DNA of 64,000 bases from positions 7,104,174-7,168,173 of the forward strand of contig JAVTVX010000002.1 in the NCBI GenBank assembly GCA_033439265.1, in the 5' to 3' direction. Shown here one piece after another: positions 38,601 through 46,668 of the stretch. Origin of the DNA: Dillenia suffruticosa. Lineage: Eukaryota; Streptophyta; Magnoliopsida; Dilleniales; Dilleniaceae. Each line of letters opens with the position of its first letter. The stretch's first letter is position 1. The position numbers and the translations under genes are program-made. The notes under the pieces were generated by a model, which worked only from the letters and a program-made list of their open reading frames with translations, ran no database searches and was not told the origin of the DNA.

Positions 38601-41600
38601 GAGAAAATGCACTTCAAAAAATTGTCTACAAAATTAAGGGCTTCCCTGTACACTAAAAATTATGCCATTCTGTTCCCTCCAAACTAGCAAAGATATGGCT
38701 GCATGGAGCATCTTAGTGACTCTCCTTACTATACAAACTTTTACACCATCCAAACCCATGATTGACCGTGCATCTTATGCTGTTTTAGCAATTGCAATCA
38801 CCGGTTCCATTATGTAGTGTAGATATATGACCCCGTACTGATGTGCTAGACTCGGTACTCTAACTTGATATCTGGAGATATCGACAAAATACGTGCCACA
38901 TTGATTGAAATATATATTTTTTAAATCCAATCAGCAAGTATAAAATTCAATACTTTTTTTTTTCTTTTATTTGTTCAGTATTGATTAAAATTTTATTTAA
39001 TATAATTTATCCTTCTAAACCTACATAAAAGCATGTGCAATATTTGATTAAAAGCAAACCATCACCAGAAATTTTTGTCCAAGTGTCTCAACAATCCTTC
39101 CCGCCATGTACTGTGTACTGTAACATACCATGTTCTTATACCTATATTTGGTATGATAAGGTACAATGATTGACATTGCATATGCCTTTGATTTCCAATG
39201 GCCATCACCTCTATTTCTCATTGAGAGTAATGGATTGTGGCCAGAAGAGCAAGCTATTGGCTTGATTACAAATAAATACATTAGCGTTTTTCATATAAGC
39301 TACAGTGCATATCGGAAGATTTAAGGTCTTACATAAGTCACATTACTTGGTGTATACTGGGGTTGTGTTTTATGAGTGCATCGATTTCAGCTGTGTTTGT
39401 TATTCAAGGCGCATTTTTTTTTTTGGATACTTGACTTTGGCTTCTTTTTGCTGTATTTCTTTTCTATCTTATTGTTACTTTAATGGGATGCATGACTTAT
39501 TTCTTCAATTGTGTCTGGATTTTGTCATAGTTCTACTCCCGGAACATATAAGATATTTCGCCCTGCTGTTGGTGAGGCACTCAGGTATGAAAGACAATGA
39601 TTAGTGCAACAAGAATAAGTTAAAGCAAATGCAATTCTTTTACTCTTGATATTGTTCCTACTCCAGGGAAATGCCTCAAGCAGAACTGAAAAGCAAGTAC
39701 AGAAAAATATCTTCTTTAGAGAAGGCCCACAGTGGTTGGGAAGATGAGTTCAAAGTTTCTTCTAAACAGGTGAACTCAACAACAACAACGAACTGAGTCT
39801 TAATTCCAGTATTTGGGGCATAAAGATCTATTGTTTGAAAATTGTTCAATTAAAGTGTGATAAACAGTATTTGTAACTTGTTATGCTTTTCACGTATTAT
39901 TGTTATTTTTTATTGCTGGAAATGGCATTAAAGAAAGGAAGAGGAGCTGTTCTGTGGAAAAAAAGAAATAGCAAAGAGAAAATTTTACTAGCACTCTATC
40001 CAAGGCCAATGAGGAATTGCAATTTATGAGATTAAGAGGCCTACATCACATGGAAAGCCCATTAAACTTTGACATAATGGGGCTTCTGACCTGAAATTAA
40101 ATTTCTCAAGGCATTGCGGACATTTTTCCGGGATAACTTTGTTAGTATCTATGGTAATAAACAATTTTTAAGGAGAGTAGATATATGCAAGAGGGTTGTG
40201 CTGGTTCTACAAGAAAACTGACATGGAGAGTCGGGAAATAGATCCCAGAATGGGGGAGAGGGAGCGTGGATATCTTTGAGGTTTTAGTGATAGCTCTTGG
40301 AAGATTATATTGTGTTTCTTCGATATATCTCGATGGGTCAGGCTTTGTTTCCATAAGGGTTATTATAGATTCTTCTTCCAACACAATTTAGGAGGCTAAG
40401 AAAGTGGTCATTGTCTAGATTTTTTGTTTTTCTTTGTGGGTATTTTCATGATTGTTGAGACTTTGAGACTTTTGTCTTAATTAAGCCTTTTGGATGGTGG
40501 TTACTAGTTTGAATAGTTTAATCAATGTTAAGATTTTTTCTATGTAAGTACTATGGTTTTAAATTTGGGATTAGTATCTTATGTAGTCGTAATAGTATTG
40601 GCCGTGATGGGCCATAACATAACGAAAGTTGGTCTATTGAGTGAGAAAAATTCTTTTCAGTCAAATTACTAGAAAATTAACTACTTTGACTTAAAAAAGG
40701 TGCTCAGTAACAAAAGTATATACGGCATAAAAGAATTGAGATTGCCAAGAAATATGATTCAATAGCATTTACTCACTCTACATGACATATTATTGCATTT
40801 GTCTATATTTTACTTACTCTATTCTCTGTTTTTATCATTTAAATTGTTTTAGATTATGCAGTGATTTAAATTTCCATTGCATTTTACTAAATTATCATTA
40901 AAAATCATTAGATAAAACTTGGACATTAAAAAGATAATTCTTTTGTTAAGAATTAAAAAAATGAAAAATAAAAAATAAAAATTGCCATTGCATGTGTGAC
41001 ATGGCCGCAATAGAACCCGTAATGGCCAATGGTTGATTTTTCCCGTTTAGGGGGAATGTAGGGCTTCCCCTCTAGATTGGCCCATTTCAGTCATGGGACC
41101 AGTGGATATGGATACATATCAACCGATATTGATGATTAAAACTGTTGTACAAATAACATGAGTGATATGGCCGCGATAGATACCATAACGGCCAGTGGCC
41201 CATTTTTCCCATTAGGTCCCCCCCCCCAAAAAAAAAAAAAAAAAATCAGCCCATGTCAGTCATGGAACTAGCTGATATTGATACATATCAGCCAATATTG
41301 ATAGACATTGGCCCTTTTTTAAAACTATTGTACATATAGTTGGATAGTTCGCAAACTTGTTTTCAAAGTTTAGGTTATTAGATTGGGTGGGGCTGTGAAT
41401 ATTGGTGGGCCTTACTTGAGTGGTTGTTGAAGGGAAGAAGAAATGCTAAGTATTTCAAGTTCTAATAACATAAAGGAGGAATTTGAGGAAAGTCGATAGG
41501 ATATAGAGAAAGCTCATAACCATAGAAAATGTGACTTCAGTGGAGGAAATAAGTTAGAAATATATAGTTTAAGTTTTGGTTGTTCCAACTTAGCTTTGAA

Positions 41601-43106
41601 GTTTTTTTTGTAACAAAGTGAAGAGAATTTATATCAATGGGAAACATATTAATGGAAGGTCAAGGGATAGGAAGAAAATCTGATTATCTGTCAAATGGTG
41701 GTAAATTAACTTTATAGCAGCTAAAAGGCAAGGCAACTCTGGAGTTATCTTATGGGGCAATAAGAACAAAGTGTCATTTTGTTAATTGGGGATTTCCTAC
41801 GGTGCCATAAATGAAATTTACGGTGCCTGTACTTTATCATATAATCTTTTGTTGTCCGTGTCTGTCTTTGTATCATCTAAGGCCATATTTAGTTACAATA
41901 ATACGGGTCATTTTTTGTGCAAAACTTGAGCATCTTTTCTGCCAAAGATTATCTTTTTCAATCAAATTTACTTAGTTTGTTCGAGTCTGTCTATTTTCTA
42001 TCCTAATTGTTTACTATCTTTTTGACCAATATGTACCGGTACCATAAAAATAACATGGAATGACCCTGTTAATTGAGATACAGTAAACTTCGAATGAAGG
42101 AGGTTTTGAGCATCAAAATTACCATTCGAAAAATATATGCCTTGGTGAGGAAGTGCTTATGGGATTTTATGGAGGAAAAGGATCACCAAAACTTATCATG
42201 ACTAGGTGTAACTGGTTTGAATAAATCGAGTTTCTTTGATAATATGAGGATTGGTGCATCACTTTCTTTAGTATCAAGGATCAGGAACGCTAATTATTTG
42301 CTAGCTTTATGAAATTATTGACAATATCTGTAAAATTTGGTCAGGGTCTTGGGTCAGGTCAAATCTTTATTTGGTCAAGGTAGTTTGGCTTTCCATATAA
42401 CTTGAAAGACTGTTTCACTTGAACAAATTTAATCTGGGTTAAAATCATTGCCCGCCTTGAATAAACACTATATCAGCATGTCAAATGTGAAGTCTTCTTA
42501 TGAAGAAAATTCCTATATTCATGATCGTGGTTTTAAAATTGTTAGTGAGGATAAAATATGCTATTGAATGGTTCATAACATCAATATAAAAAAGATACCT
42601 GTTTTGGGGGCCAAACAGGAGCTGCTGGCAGCCCCTGATGCTTATTCAGAGCCAACTTGCTCTTAAAGAGTAGCGTTTTCCTAAGGTTAAAATCTGTGAT
42701 GTGTCCTGTCAAACTTTTTTTTTTTTGGGAGGGGAAAATAAATCTCTGAATCATATTTTTTGGTGAGTGCTGAGGCTGAAGATGAGGTAATTTGGAAGGG
42801 ATTATAGAACTAGAGGTGAAAAGGCTTCACATATTGAAAGGAGGTTAAGCAGACTAATTAGCAGCAAGTTGGAAAAGCCTGTGGAAGGTGGACCACTGCC
42901 CAATTTGGGCAGCTTTGCTTTGAAAGTGACATGGGGGACAAGCCTAACCCTTGATAATTCCTCGGGAGCAAGACAGATGAGGTTAAGACTGAACAACTAG
43001 GAGTTGTTCTGTCTTGTAGAACAATTAGGTGATTCTAGACAGTTTTTTTCTTGTAGATAGAGTAAAAGCAGCATTTCAACACTAAACCCACCCGGGGGGG
43101 GGGGGG

Positions 43107-43159
<53 letters not shown>

Positions 43160-46100
43160 TCATAAGGGTGTTTCTTGTTTTCATGCCTTCTCCATGGAGC
43201 AATTTAGTCCCTTTCCACTATTAGCAACAACAAACCGAGACTTAAACCCAATAATTTGAGATTGGCCTAAGAGACAAATTTGGAAATGATTAAGAAAAGA
43301 AAAATAAAATAAATAAATAAATAAAATAATAATAATAATAAATAAAATAAATAAATATAAAACAAGAAAAGAAAAATAAATAAATAAAAAAATAGATAAA
43401 TATATATCCAAAATATATTAGTTTAATTTGTACGGATTCTTTTACGTCACTCATTCTTATCTAAGGTCATCTTTTTATCTAAACCCTTAACTATCATATC
43501 TTTATAGATAATTTATATCTAAGTTTTCAGCGCTCTATCCTTATTTTTTACTAATTTTCTTATATTTAAGTTTTCGGTTCTTCTAACTGGTGTGTTCTTG
43601 GGTCTTCTTTGCATATGCTCAAACCATATCAGGTGGCATTCTTGCATCTTATCCACAATTGAGCTAACTCCTAATTTGTTACGAATCTCTTCATTTCTAG
43701 TTCTATCCCTTCTAGTTTTGCTACACATCTACCTAAACATCCTTATTTCTGCTACAATCATGTTTTGTTTTTATTGTTATTTATAACCCAACACTTAGTA
43801 CCATACAATAACGTAGGTCTAACCGCGATACTATAGAGCTTTCCCTTCAAATGCATTGGCATTGTGCGATCGCAAAGATTTCTGGATGTCTTTCTCCATT
43901 TCATCCGACCCACTTGAATCCTATGGTTAACATTTTCATCTATATTGCTATCATTTTGAATGATGGAATCTAGATATTTAAATCATTCATTTTTAGGTAT
44001 ATCTTGTCCATCTAGTTTAATCGTTTCTTCATCATTCCGTTAATTGTTGCTAAATCTACATCTCATTTACTTAGTTTTCGATCTACTCAATCTAAACCCT
44101 CTGGATTCCAGTGTGACCTTTCGTAACTCTAATTTAGTATGAATACCCTCCATAGTTTCATCAACTAAAACTATATCATCTACAAAAAGTATACACTATT
44201 AGCCAAAAGCTATAAATTTAAATTAGCTATTGAAATTTTTTTTCTTATCATGGTCCTGGCTTCTTCCTTCAAAGTTTGGTCCTAAGTTCTATGTCTTTCT
44301 TTTAATCAAGAACAGTTGTTGACAATCTCACTCATTGGATTAGGAATGTGAAAACCAATATTTGTAGATGAATTTTTTGACTTTATATGGCACCACATTG
44401 ATCATTTCAGCTAAATGAACATACTAAGTGCTTGATTTTCTTAGTTTGAATTGAAATATTCAGAACCAACATATGGGGCAGTTATATAGACACTTGCCTT
44501 TGTTTACACTCAAACTTCTGTAGGGCATGTGGGGTGTCATTAAGGTCCCTTTTCTCTAATTTGTGAACAAACACTTAAGGAGCTTAAATAGTGTTCAAAG
44601 ATGTCCTTAATTAGATAGAAAAGTTAAATTAAACCATAGAAATGAAAAGCTAAACTAATGACTAAATTCAAATACTAAAATACTACAGATTCTCCCAATT
44701 TGCAATCCCAACTCATGAAGATATGTCTGTTTGTAATTAGTTACTATTGGTATAATATTGAGATTTATTGCTGTTTGTATAGAAAATATAACTTAAAGAT
44801 GAAAACCGAAAAGATGTGAAAGTTCATGCACTAAATTATAGTTTTTGTCGACACATTTAGTTTGTGTACGTGTATATTATATATATAATATTTCTTATCA
44901 GTTTTATTTTTGTTTCCTTAACCTGAACCTGAACCCCTTGGTAAGTGGGAAAAGAAAAGAAGGAACAAAAGAACATTTTGCGGTAGTCCTTGGCTAGCTG
45001 ACATTGATCATAGCTTATGTTTGTTGAATCTGCAGTGCATGCATGGCCTGAATTGTAAGCTTGGTGAGTACTGTACTGTTGGAAGAAGACTACAGGAAGT
45101 AAATGTTTTGGGTGGCCTAATCCTTCCAGTTTGGGGGGCAATAGAGAAAGCCCTATCAAAGCAGGTAACCAATTTCATGCACAGCTTAATCTCTTCATTT
45201 CATTGAGCCCATTTGTTATAAGTACAAATGCCTAATTAGGTTGCTTTAAGATAGTTTTTTCGATGTTTGGGACAATTGACTTCATTTTATCCCCGACAGA
45301 TAAAATTTTGATTGTATTTTATCTGGCTGAAAGGCTCTTTGTGGCCTACCATCCTGAATCCTTATGTAGTAGCCTAAGCATCAAATTCCTTTCCGGTAGT
45401 GGAACTGAAGTTTGTTTTCTGAAGAGTCAATATTTTAATCTCAATCTCTGCAGGTACGCCAAAGCCATAAACGGATTCGGGTGGTGCGTATAGAGACTAC
45501 CACGGATAATAAACGTATTGTTGGGCTGCTTATACCCAATGCAGCAGTTGAGACAGTGCTTCGAGGTCCCTCTTTCCTGTACCTAAGCCTTTTTCATCCA
45601 TTTTTATCGAATAAAACCTTTTATTGAGACTTATTTTCTGCCAGAGTTTATGTTATTTGTAGCTCCATTTGTTAAAGGTTATCCTTGAATTGTCAAATTA
45701 ACATAGATATGCTCGTTTTATCAGGGAAAGGGAAAACAACCTAACAAGGAAGCAATAAGAAAACAACAAACAAAATGGATGAGTGGCACTACTAGTACAA
45801 TAATAAAATATACATGGTCAATCGACTAGAAATAGTATAATTAAGTACATATGCTATTTTTCTTCTTTCAATACCTTGGTACGTTTGTTTTCAGTGGTAA
45901 TTTTAGTACCTCCTTTTTGTGATATCGGTTAATGGAGCTATTCAATGTACTACAATGAACATTAATTAAAACTGGACAACGGCAGTGAACAAAAAGGACA
46001 CCGAGCGAAGTAGCTGTACCTGTGTCATTCTCCACCCCCCCCCCCCAAAAAAAAAGGCCTCTCTTGGTTTGGCCTCTCAACGTAGTTGCTCTTATTGATT

Positions 46101-46219
46101 TTCAGTTATGATTTTCTTTGCTACCATATATGTATTGTTCTGTAGAGAAGTTCTGTAAACTGATTCACATAAATCTTCCTATAACAGATTTAGCATGGGT
46201 TCAAGAGATCGATGATTGA
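2699..46219 (+). CDS. FGT1: FORGETTER1/strawberry notch-like helicase with PHD finger, 3' part (31 exons)
   Basis: Chromatin-associated helicase-like protein; the Arabidopsis member (FORGETTER1) sustains heat-stress memory genes with remodelling complexes. The 5' end is outside the window. Exons read by splice sites and homology: 2699-2764, 7113-7286, 7375-7505, 7663-7739, 19191-19372, 19497-19574, 21085-21217, 24191-24251, 24327-24408, 25426-25554, 25645-25788, 25905-26004, 26179-26310, 26726-26796, 26878-27050, 27188-27281, 28126-28223, 28313-28448, 31257-31363, 32576-32671, 32806-32893, 32996-33116, 33370-33481, 33566-33689, 33760-33837, 33921-34039, 39531-39584, 39667-39769, 45036-45164, 45454-45565, 46188-46219. 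Phases join without a break to TGA at 46217, giving 1111 residues in the window. The start and N-terminal segment are missing. Motifs are intact, so the gene looks functional. Exon 12 uses a GC donor (see findings). Its stop faces the metacaspase stop on the other strand. Confidence 0.95.
2828..3425. repeat. Intronic tandem duplication, about 295 bp period
   Basis: The block starting GGCTCTTGAGATATTAATGC at 2828 recurs at 3123. It is followed in both copies by the same order of words (CATATAT, AACAACTTA, GTTTATCTTT, TGAAGTTT, TTGTTATTTGT, AATCAAAGG, TTTAGCCATT). Many substitutions separate the copies, so the duplication is old. It lies in the intron after exon 2699-2764. Confidence 0.85.
4591..4751. 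repeat. 31 bp direct repeat pair inside the LINE relic
   Basis: GAGAGGGGCTCCCAGACATC plus the following CTCATCTGTGTT occurs at about 4591-4621 and again at about 4720-4751. The two copies are identical and bracket about 100 bp. This may be a target duplication or a local slip duplication. Confidence 0.7.
5119..5222. repeat. (TTTTTG)n and poly-T simple repeat
   Basis: Repeats of GTTTTT grade into T runs with scattered G and end in a T run of more than 35 bases. The - strand open frame here (Lys-rich) is only a product of this repeat. Confidence 0.9.
8884..9198 (-). pseudogene. copia RNase H relic
   Basis: [30 protein letters not shown] (normally CDADWAGD; the first Asp is now Asn) and SSAEAEYKA are the copia RNase H signature blocks. 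The frame is separated from the reverse transcriptase by a stop at about 9200-9216. Confidence 0.88.
9217..10215 (-). pseudogene. copia reverse transcriptase relic
   Basis: The frame starts near [20 protein letters not shown] and is interrupted about 9790-10030. It then gives [34 protein letters not shown] and [14 protein letters not shown]. The catalytic YVDD box reads YVTD, so one essential Asp is lost. It is followed by the usual connector ([15 protein letters not shown]). Confidence 0.88.
10898..11760 (-). pseudogene. copia protease and integrase relic
   Basis: The protease-like start [14 protein letters not shown] (D-S/T-G-like, with Gly replaced) is followed by [18 protein letters not shown] frameshift near 11400-11440 precedes the GAG-pre-integrase block [15 protein letters not shown], whose second zinc Cys is changed (CKAY). 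The integrase core HSDVW...[17 protein letters not shown]...LRADHGDEF ends before the third acidic residue. The gene is non-functional as read. Confidence 0.85.
11980..12680 (-). pseudogene. copia gag relic
   Basis: Reading right to left, the frame gives [17 protein letters not shown] (gag start-like), then a UBN2-type gag body ([36 protein letters not shown]). A stop at about 12293 follows and the frame resumes with LGLDDSF-like [19 protein letters not shown] zinc knuckle (CSHCKKK...H...C) sits near 11950-12000 with a stop inside it. In an intact element this protein forms the particle shell. Confidence 0.85.
13890..15330 (-). mobile_element. Ty3/gypsy-type gag-protease relic
   Basis: Reading the - strand from a likely gag start ([14 protein letters not shown] at about 15321), the frames give [15 protein letters not shown] (about 14850) and then [17 protein letters not shown] with [15 protein letters not shown] (about 14400-14500), typical of Ty3 gag. 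The end of the relic reads [13 protein letters not shown] (about 13890-13950), a protease-type active site block with D-G-G. Several stops and frameshifts are present. No reverse transcriptase or integrase was seen, so only the 5' third remains. The flanks at about 12930-13090 and 15460-15600 share words (TTTATTTATCAA, GAACA-GTGCG) and may be degraded LTR pieces. Confidence 0.6.
15800..16810 (-). mobile_element. Antisense L1-type LINE relic (RT C-terminal and zinc region)
   Basis: On the - strand from about 16800: [20 protein letters not shown], then [34 protein letters not shown], and a zinc region [20 protein letters not shown] (about 16140-16190). After that come KLPLAILW and [11 protein letters not shown]. 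This is the C-terminal order of plant LINE ORF2. It has many stops and no 5' part. It lies in the same intron as the copia element. Confidence 0.75.
16811..19190. other. FGT1 intron remainder, no feature recognised
   Basis: AT-rich intronic sequence. Short frames on both strands show no family I recognise and no splice-consistent exon was found. The intron acceptor is at 19189-19190. Confidence 0.5.
19575..21084. other. FGT1 intron, no mobile element recognised
   Basis: Intron with a T-run/G-run junction at about 19829-19848 and otherwise unremarkable AT-rich DNA. Confidence 0.5.
21890..23133. mobile_element. PIF/Harbinger-like non-autonomous element
   Basis: The segment is bounded by TAA at 21887-21889 and 23134-23136, matching the 3 bp target duplication of PIF/Harbinger elements. 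The ends are related inverted repeats: GGTGGCATTTGGTTTGC on the left and the complement of ...ATCAAACACCCCC on the right (GGGGGTGTTTGAT). The element is 1244 bp and has no transposase. It includes a (GGAATC)n run near 21946-21976 and a possible captured gene fragment. It lies in the FGT1 intron between exons 21085-21217 and 24191-24251. The terminal repeats are imperfect, so the family assignment is moderate. Confidence 0.6.
22537..22860 (-). pseudogene. HSP20/alpha-crystallin-like fragment inside the Harbinger-like element
   Basis: A - strand frame open for about 100 codons gives [18 protein letters not shown], then [20 protein letters not shown], ending [16 protein letters not shown] and [15 protein letters not shown] before a stop. 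The end resembles the last strands of a plant small heat-shock domain (FRLP...NGVLTVTVPK type). There is no ATG in a convincing place. It may be a transduplicated host gene fragment. The alternative is chance coding in a low-complexity, GA-rich segment. Confidence 0.4.
23831..24026. repeat. 98 bp tandem duplication
   Basis: ATTATACAAGTTCGATTGAC begins at 23831 and again at 23929. Each is followed by the same sequence through CTGCTGCCGCTT and GTGAAAGTCCA with a few substitutions. It lies in the FGT1 intron just upstream of exon 24191-24251. Confidence 0.9.
26179..27050 (+). other. FGT1: FGT1 acidic linker and C4HC3 PHD finger exons
   Basis: Exon 26179-26310 encodes a basic stretch followed by an acidic one ([11 protein letters not shown]). 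Exon 26726-26796 continues acidic ([14 protein letters not shown]) and begins the finger with CEIC. Exon 26878-27050 supplies CSCC, HPDC and WLCHSC, completing the C4HC3 zinc ligand set of a PHD finger. PHD fingers commonly read histone H3 tails; the ligand of this one cannot be told from the sequence. The finger sits between the two helicase lobes, as in plant FGT1 and unlike animal strawberry notch proteins. Confidence 0.92.
29990..30420 (-). mobile_element. LINE 3'-end remnant, antisense
   Basis: The words AAGAACTACAAAGACAAG, CCTCTGCAAAGGATTC, AAAAAATTG, CTTCTCTATGGCCTA, CCCTTCCAAGCCAGCC and GACTCTCCTTGATA occur in the same order as in the segments at about 38520-38760 and about 15820-15990. 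The latter adjoins a recognisable antisense LINE. The segment therefore looks like the 3' end of the same LINE family. No coding part is seen. It lies in the FGT1 intron between exons 28313-28448 and 31257-31363. Confidence 0.5.
31899..31928. repeat. T-run/G-run junction
   Basis: A T run passes directly into a G run of about 13 bases (then CGGGGG). Similar junctions occur at about 19829, 41219 and 46037. Confidence 0.7.
32015..32110 (-). mobile_element. RTE/SINE-type 3' tail
   Basis: A CAA-rich run is followed by CCTTAATCCCAAAATTTGG and AGTCGGCC, the tail shared by plant RTE LINEs and derived SINEs. The orientation matches the RTE LINE end at 43225. It lies in the intron between exons 31257-31363 and 32576-32671. 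Confidence 0.5.
34673..35240 (-). mobile_element. Possible LTR remnant with degenerate Met-tRNA primer site
   Basis: CTCTAATACCA at 34673-34683, followed by AACTGATGTGTGACG, resembles the GCTCTGATACCA-AC-TGATGTG junction of the intact element at 1255-1275. The following AT-rich, A-run-containing sequence with TTTATTCAGAAACTGAAATC looks like LTR sequence. I did not find the opposite end or a second copy, so this is tentative. Confidence 0.3.
35555..35597. repeat. (AG)n microsatellite
   Basis: A perfect AG dinucleotide run of about 21 units in the 5.5 kb FGT1 intron (34040-39530), preceded by a T run. Confidence 0.95.
37108..37157 (+). mobile_element. RTE/SINE-type 3' tail, sense
   Basis: CGATCCCAAAATTTGGGATT then AAGGCTCTGG and GTTGTTGTTATT is the complement of the CAA-rich CCTTAATCCCAAA tail found at 32015. 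Only this short end is recognisable. Confidence 0.45.
37690..38800. mobile_element. LINE 3'-end fragments with a 255 bp tandem duplication
   Basis: On the + strand at about 37925-38030, [20 protein letters not shown] resembles the C-terminal WKERN block of plant LINE ORF2. The non-coding tail that follows (38071-38325) is repeated at 38326-38580 with high identity (CCAAGATAGAGGTAAAATCT and neighbours). The second copy continues into sequence matching the antisense LINE 3' ends at about 15820 and 30000. Two LINE ends of opposite polarity are probably joined here. Confidence 0.6.
38071..38580. repeat. 255 bp tandem duplication
   Basis: TGTATATTTTTTT begins at 38071 and again at 38326. Long identical stretches follow, including GGTAAAATCTTGGTCATTAT and TGATTTGTTGTTGATAAAAT, down to AGCAACCTCTACA. 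Substitutions are few, so the duplication is younger than most repeats around it. Confidence 0.92.
39776..39820 (-). mobile_element. RTE/SINE-type tail next to a splice donor
   Basis: (CAA)n followed by GAACTGAGTCTTAATTCCAG and TATTTGGGGC begins six bases after the donor of exon 39667-39769. It resembles the tails at 32015 and 43225, with more change. Confidence 0.45.
40998..41340. repeat. 167 bp tandem duplication
   Basis: GACATGGCCGCAATAGA at 40998 and GATATGGCCGCGATAGA at 41165 start two copies. The copies share GGCCANTGG, TTTTTCCC, CAGTCATGG, GATATNGATACATATCA and CCNATATTGAT in order. A C-run/A-run junction sits in the second copy at 41219-41246. A weaker third copy (GGCCGTGATGGGCC) is near 40600. 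It lies in the 5.3 kb intron 39770-45035. Confidence 0.8.
43094..43157. repeat. G16 run fused to (AG)n microsatellite
   Basis: Sixteen G at 43094-43109 pass directly into an AG run of about 24 units (43110-43157), in the FGT1 intron. Confidence 0.95.
43225..44205 (-). mobile_element. RTE-type LINE, 5'-truncated, antisense
   Basis: Reading the - strand from about 44200: [20 protein letters not shown] (FADD-type catalytic box), [42 protein letters not shown] and [20 protein letters not shown]. It continues with [20 protein letters not shown] and [16 protein letters not shown]. This is the C-terminal part of plant RTE-clade ORF2. It contains stops (for example in the KTKYM-QDI stretch). The 5' end is cut just before the catalytic box and the 3' end is the CAA-rich tail at about 43225-43275. 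It lies in the intron before exon 45036-45164. Confidence 0.85.
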
Positions 46220-46668
46220 ATTAAACAACTGGAACAGCATTTTGTAGTCTGATCTAACCTTCGTGAATTTCGCCTCACACATTGGTTTCCCTACCGGCCT
46301 GCTTTTTTCGAAGGGCCAAAGGTGGTTCCTTCCACCACAAGAAGCTCCGTCACCAAGGACAGAATACCCACAGCCCCAATGTAATTGATTTTTGTGCAGT
46401 TTGATCATTATTGATATGTATTTTGATTTGGTTGCTCAATTTTTTTGTAAATTGTGATAATCAAGCAAAGGCAATAGGCTGTACTGATGTTCAGACCATA
46501 AGATCAACAATCTTTATCGGTCACGATACAATTTTTTGTCCATAAATATATAATAGTTTCAATACAAAATCCAGTCTTTTCATCACAGATGGAACACTCA
46601 AATACATAATGCAAACACACCATGAGAAGTTATTTTATTTGGTCTGAACTCTTACTCTCAAAATATCA
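46220..46668. other. Convergent intergenic region between FGT1 and metacaspase
   Basis: The 449 bp between the two stop codons must hold both 3' UTRs and polyadenylation sites. AATAAA-like signals are not clean on either strand, so the 3' ends may overlap. No gene is seen here. Confidence 0.6.

Larger units (their letters stand above)
33370..46219 (+). other. FGT1: FGT1 C-terminal domain exons
   Basis: Exons 33370-34039 encode a conserved block ([53 protein letters not shown]). Exons 39531-39769 follow after a 5.5 kb intron. Exon 45036-45164 begins with a Cys-rich segment ([13 protein letters not shown]). The last exons end in LAWVQEIDD and a stop. The final coding exon is only 32 nt. Confidence 0.92.
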
